25,523 nt of DNA from an uncultured bacterium (GTDB lineage: Bacteria; Cyanobacteriota; Vampirovibrionia; Gastranaerophilales; Gastranaerophilaceae): contig OMVC01000002.1 of assembly GCA_900314375.1 (NCBI GenBank), positions 1-25,523 on the forward strand, read 5' to 3'. Every line of letters begins with the position of its first letter. Positions within the stretch are counted from its first letter, which is position 1. The notes under the pieces were generated by a model. The model was given only the letters and a program-made list of their open reading frames with translations. It had not been told where the DNA came from and searched no databases. Below are positions 24,001 through 25,523 of this stretch, in pieces. The translations under genes and the position numbers were made by a program.

Positions 24001-25523
24001 ACTCCTTTTGTTGTTTGAACAATACTGTTTTTCGGTCTTAATCTTGAAAAAGAAAATCCTGTTCCGCCGCCTGATTTGTGAATCAGTGCAGTATTTTTTA
24101 TGGTTTCAAAAATCCCTTCAAGACTGTCTTCAACAGGCAATACAAAACAAGCCGAAAGCTGTCCGAGCTTATTTCCCGCATTCATTAAAGTCGGAGAATT
24201 CGGCATAAAATATTTATTTGCTATCATTTCATAAAACTTGTTTGACAAAAGTTTTATATCATCATCCGATGCTCCGTAAATTTTATCGGCAGAAGCTATC
24301 GCATCCGAAACTCGCCTAATCATTTGAGAAGGCGTTTCTATGCAATTTCCGTTATTATCTTTTTTAAGGTACCTTTTTTCAAGAACTTGCATAGCGTTTT
24401 TTGAAAATTCGGGATTTGTCAAACTTGACCTCCTAAATTAAATCCGATTAAAATTCCCCAATCCGAACGACAGGCATGCCTGTGTTCCATAATTTTACTA
24501 TGCTAAAAAATATCAAGCAATCGAATTTTTATAAATTAATCCACCAAAAAGAGAATACAAATATCAAATTCTATGCTATACTTATTACATGACAAGGAGA
24601 GGTTATTGGGTTTTATTTTTTTTGTTAGTTATCGCAGCGTTACTGTGTAAGGCTTGTATCGTTCGTGATGTTCCGCCAAAAGCCGAGCAAAATACGAACG
24701 CTAAACAACAATCCGCAACTGCCGCGTATACTATGCCTAAAAATGTTACGCTAAACGGGATTGAATACCTTCAATCACAAGCACCCGTCGGAAAATTCGG
24801 AGGAACTTTAGTTTCTTCAACAATAGGAGAAGGTCCGAAAACATTCAATCCGTTTAATTGTAAGGATAACACATCCTCAATAATGTCAGGAATTATGTAT
24901 GACGGGTTGTTAACAACCAACCCGACAACGGGTGATGTCGCGCCAAAATTGGCTAAAGCATATTCGATTTCGCCTGACGGGAAAGTTTACACAATATACC
25001 TGCGAAAAGGCGCAAAATGGTCTGACGGTAAGCCAATTACCGCTGATGATGTTGTTTTCACATGGAATAATATAATTTTTGCAGGGTATGGAGATACTTC
25101 AACAAGGGATTCTCTTGTAATTGACGGAAAATTGCCGTCCGTTCGCAAATACGGAGATTATATTGTCGTTTTTGCGATAACAAGACCTTATGCCCCGTTT
25201 TTAAGGATGTTATCCACACCGATTGCACCAAAACATATCTTTGCTCCTGCCGTAAAAAAAGGAAAAGAATATTTTGACTCATTCCTTTCTACAACCGCAA
25301 AACCTAAAGATTTTGTCGTATCAGGTGCGTTTAAATTAAAAGAATACGTTCCCGCACAGCGCGTTGTTTTTGAACGTAATCCAAATTATTACGAAATAAA
25401 TTCTAAAAACGAAAAACTCCCGTACCTTGACAAATTGGTTTATTTAATTGTCGGGGATTTGAATAATGAAGTTTTAAAATTTGAAGCAAAAGAACTTGAC
25501 GTGATTTCTTTACAGGGGTCAAA

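Overview
The window looks like chromosomal DNA of an AT-rich, Gram-negative, gut-type bacterium. The best guess is Candidatus Gastranaerophilales (Melainabacteria/Vampirovibrionia, non-photosynthetic relatives of cyanobacteria). This is inferred from gene content, not from a marker gene. There are LPS-type genes (heptose-7-P kinase, KdsD, KdsC, an O-antigen-ligase-like protein), a DUF4330 protein (a family known to me mainly from cyanobacteria and clostridia), a B12-dependent ribonucleotide reductase, and several large, unfamiliar membrane proteins. No tRNA, rRNA, CRISPR, transposase or phage gene was seen.

Layout. 60-365 is a small unknown gene (-). 479-3368 (+) is a three-gene envelope-sugar operon: heptose kinase, DUF4330 protein, O-antigen-ligase-like protein. 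It runs into a convergent 10TM putative metal exporter (3365-4342, -). 4343-5091 is a gene-free stretch packed with inverted repeats. 5092-6947 (+) holds kdsD, kdsC and queD, followed by a repeat-bearing gap and uppP (7085-7927).

8031-13323 (+) is the least understood part: two unrecognised membrane proteins and a GH13 (alpha-amylase-like) protein, joined by 1-nt and 4-nt overlaps. A DtxR/MntR-type metal regulator follows, with a clear promoter and an operator-like palindrome, then another unknown membrane protein ending at a terminator (about 14,920).

14949-19172 (-) is a five-gene operon transcribed from an apparently leaderless xerD: xerD, a BioD-like ATPase, a GltA-type flavoprotein, a small membrane protein and a secreted protein. 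19173-19552 holds a REP-like hairpin and a coding-like remnant. 19530-24422 (-) carries dgt, a 560-aa unknown coiled-coil membrane protein and nrdJ (TTG start, strong SD). The window ends inside a divergent, probably leaderless gene for a family 5 extracellular solute-binding protein (24589 to the edge, +).

Themes. Envelope biogenesis (heptose, KDO, ligase, UppP) fills the left third. dNTP metabolism (nrdJ, dgt) fills the right. The most novel parts are the coupled membrane/GH13 operon, the metal-regulator operator, two probable leaderless mRNAs, the nrdJ operator palindrome, and three non-coding repeat regions.
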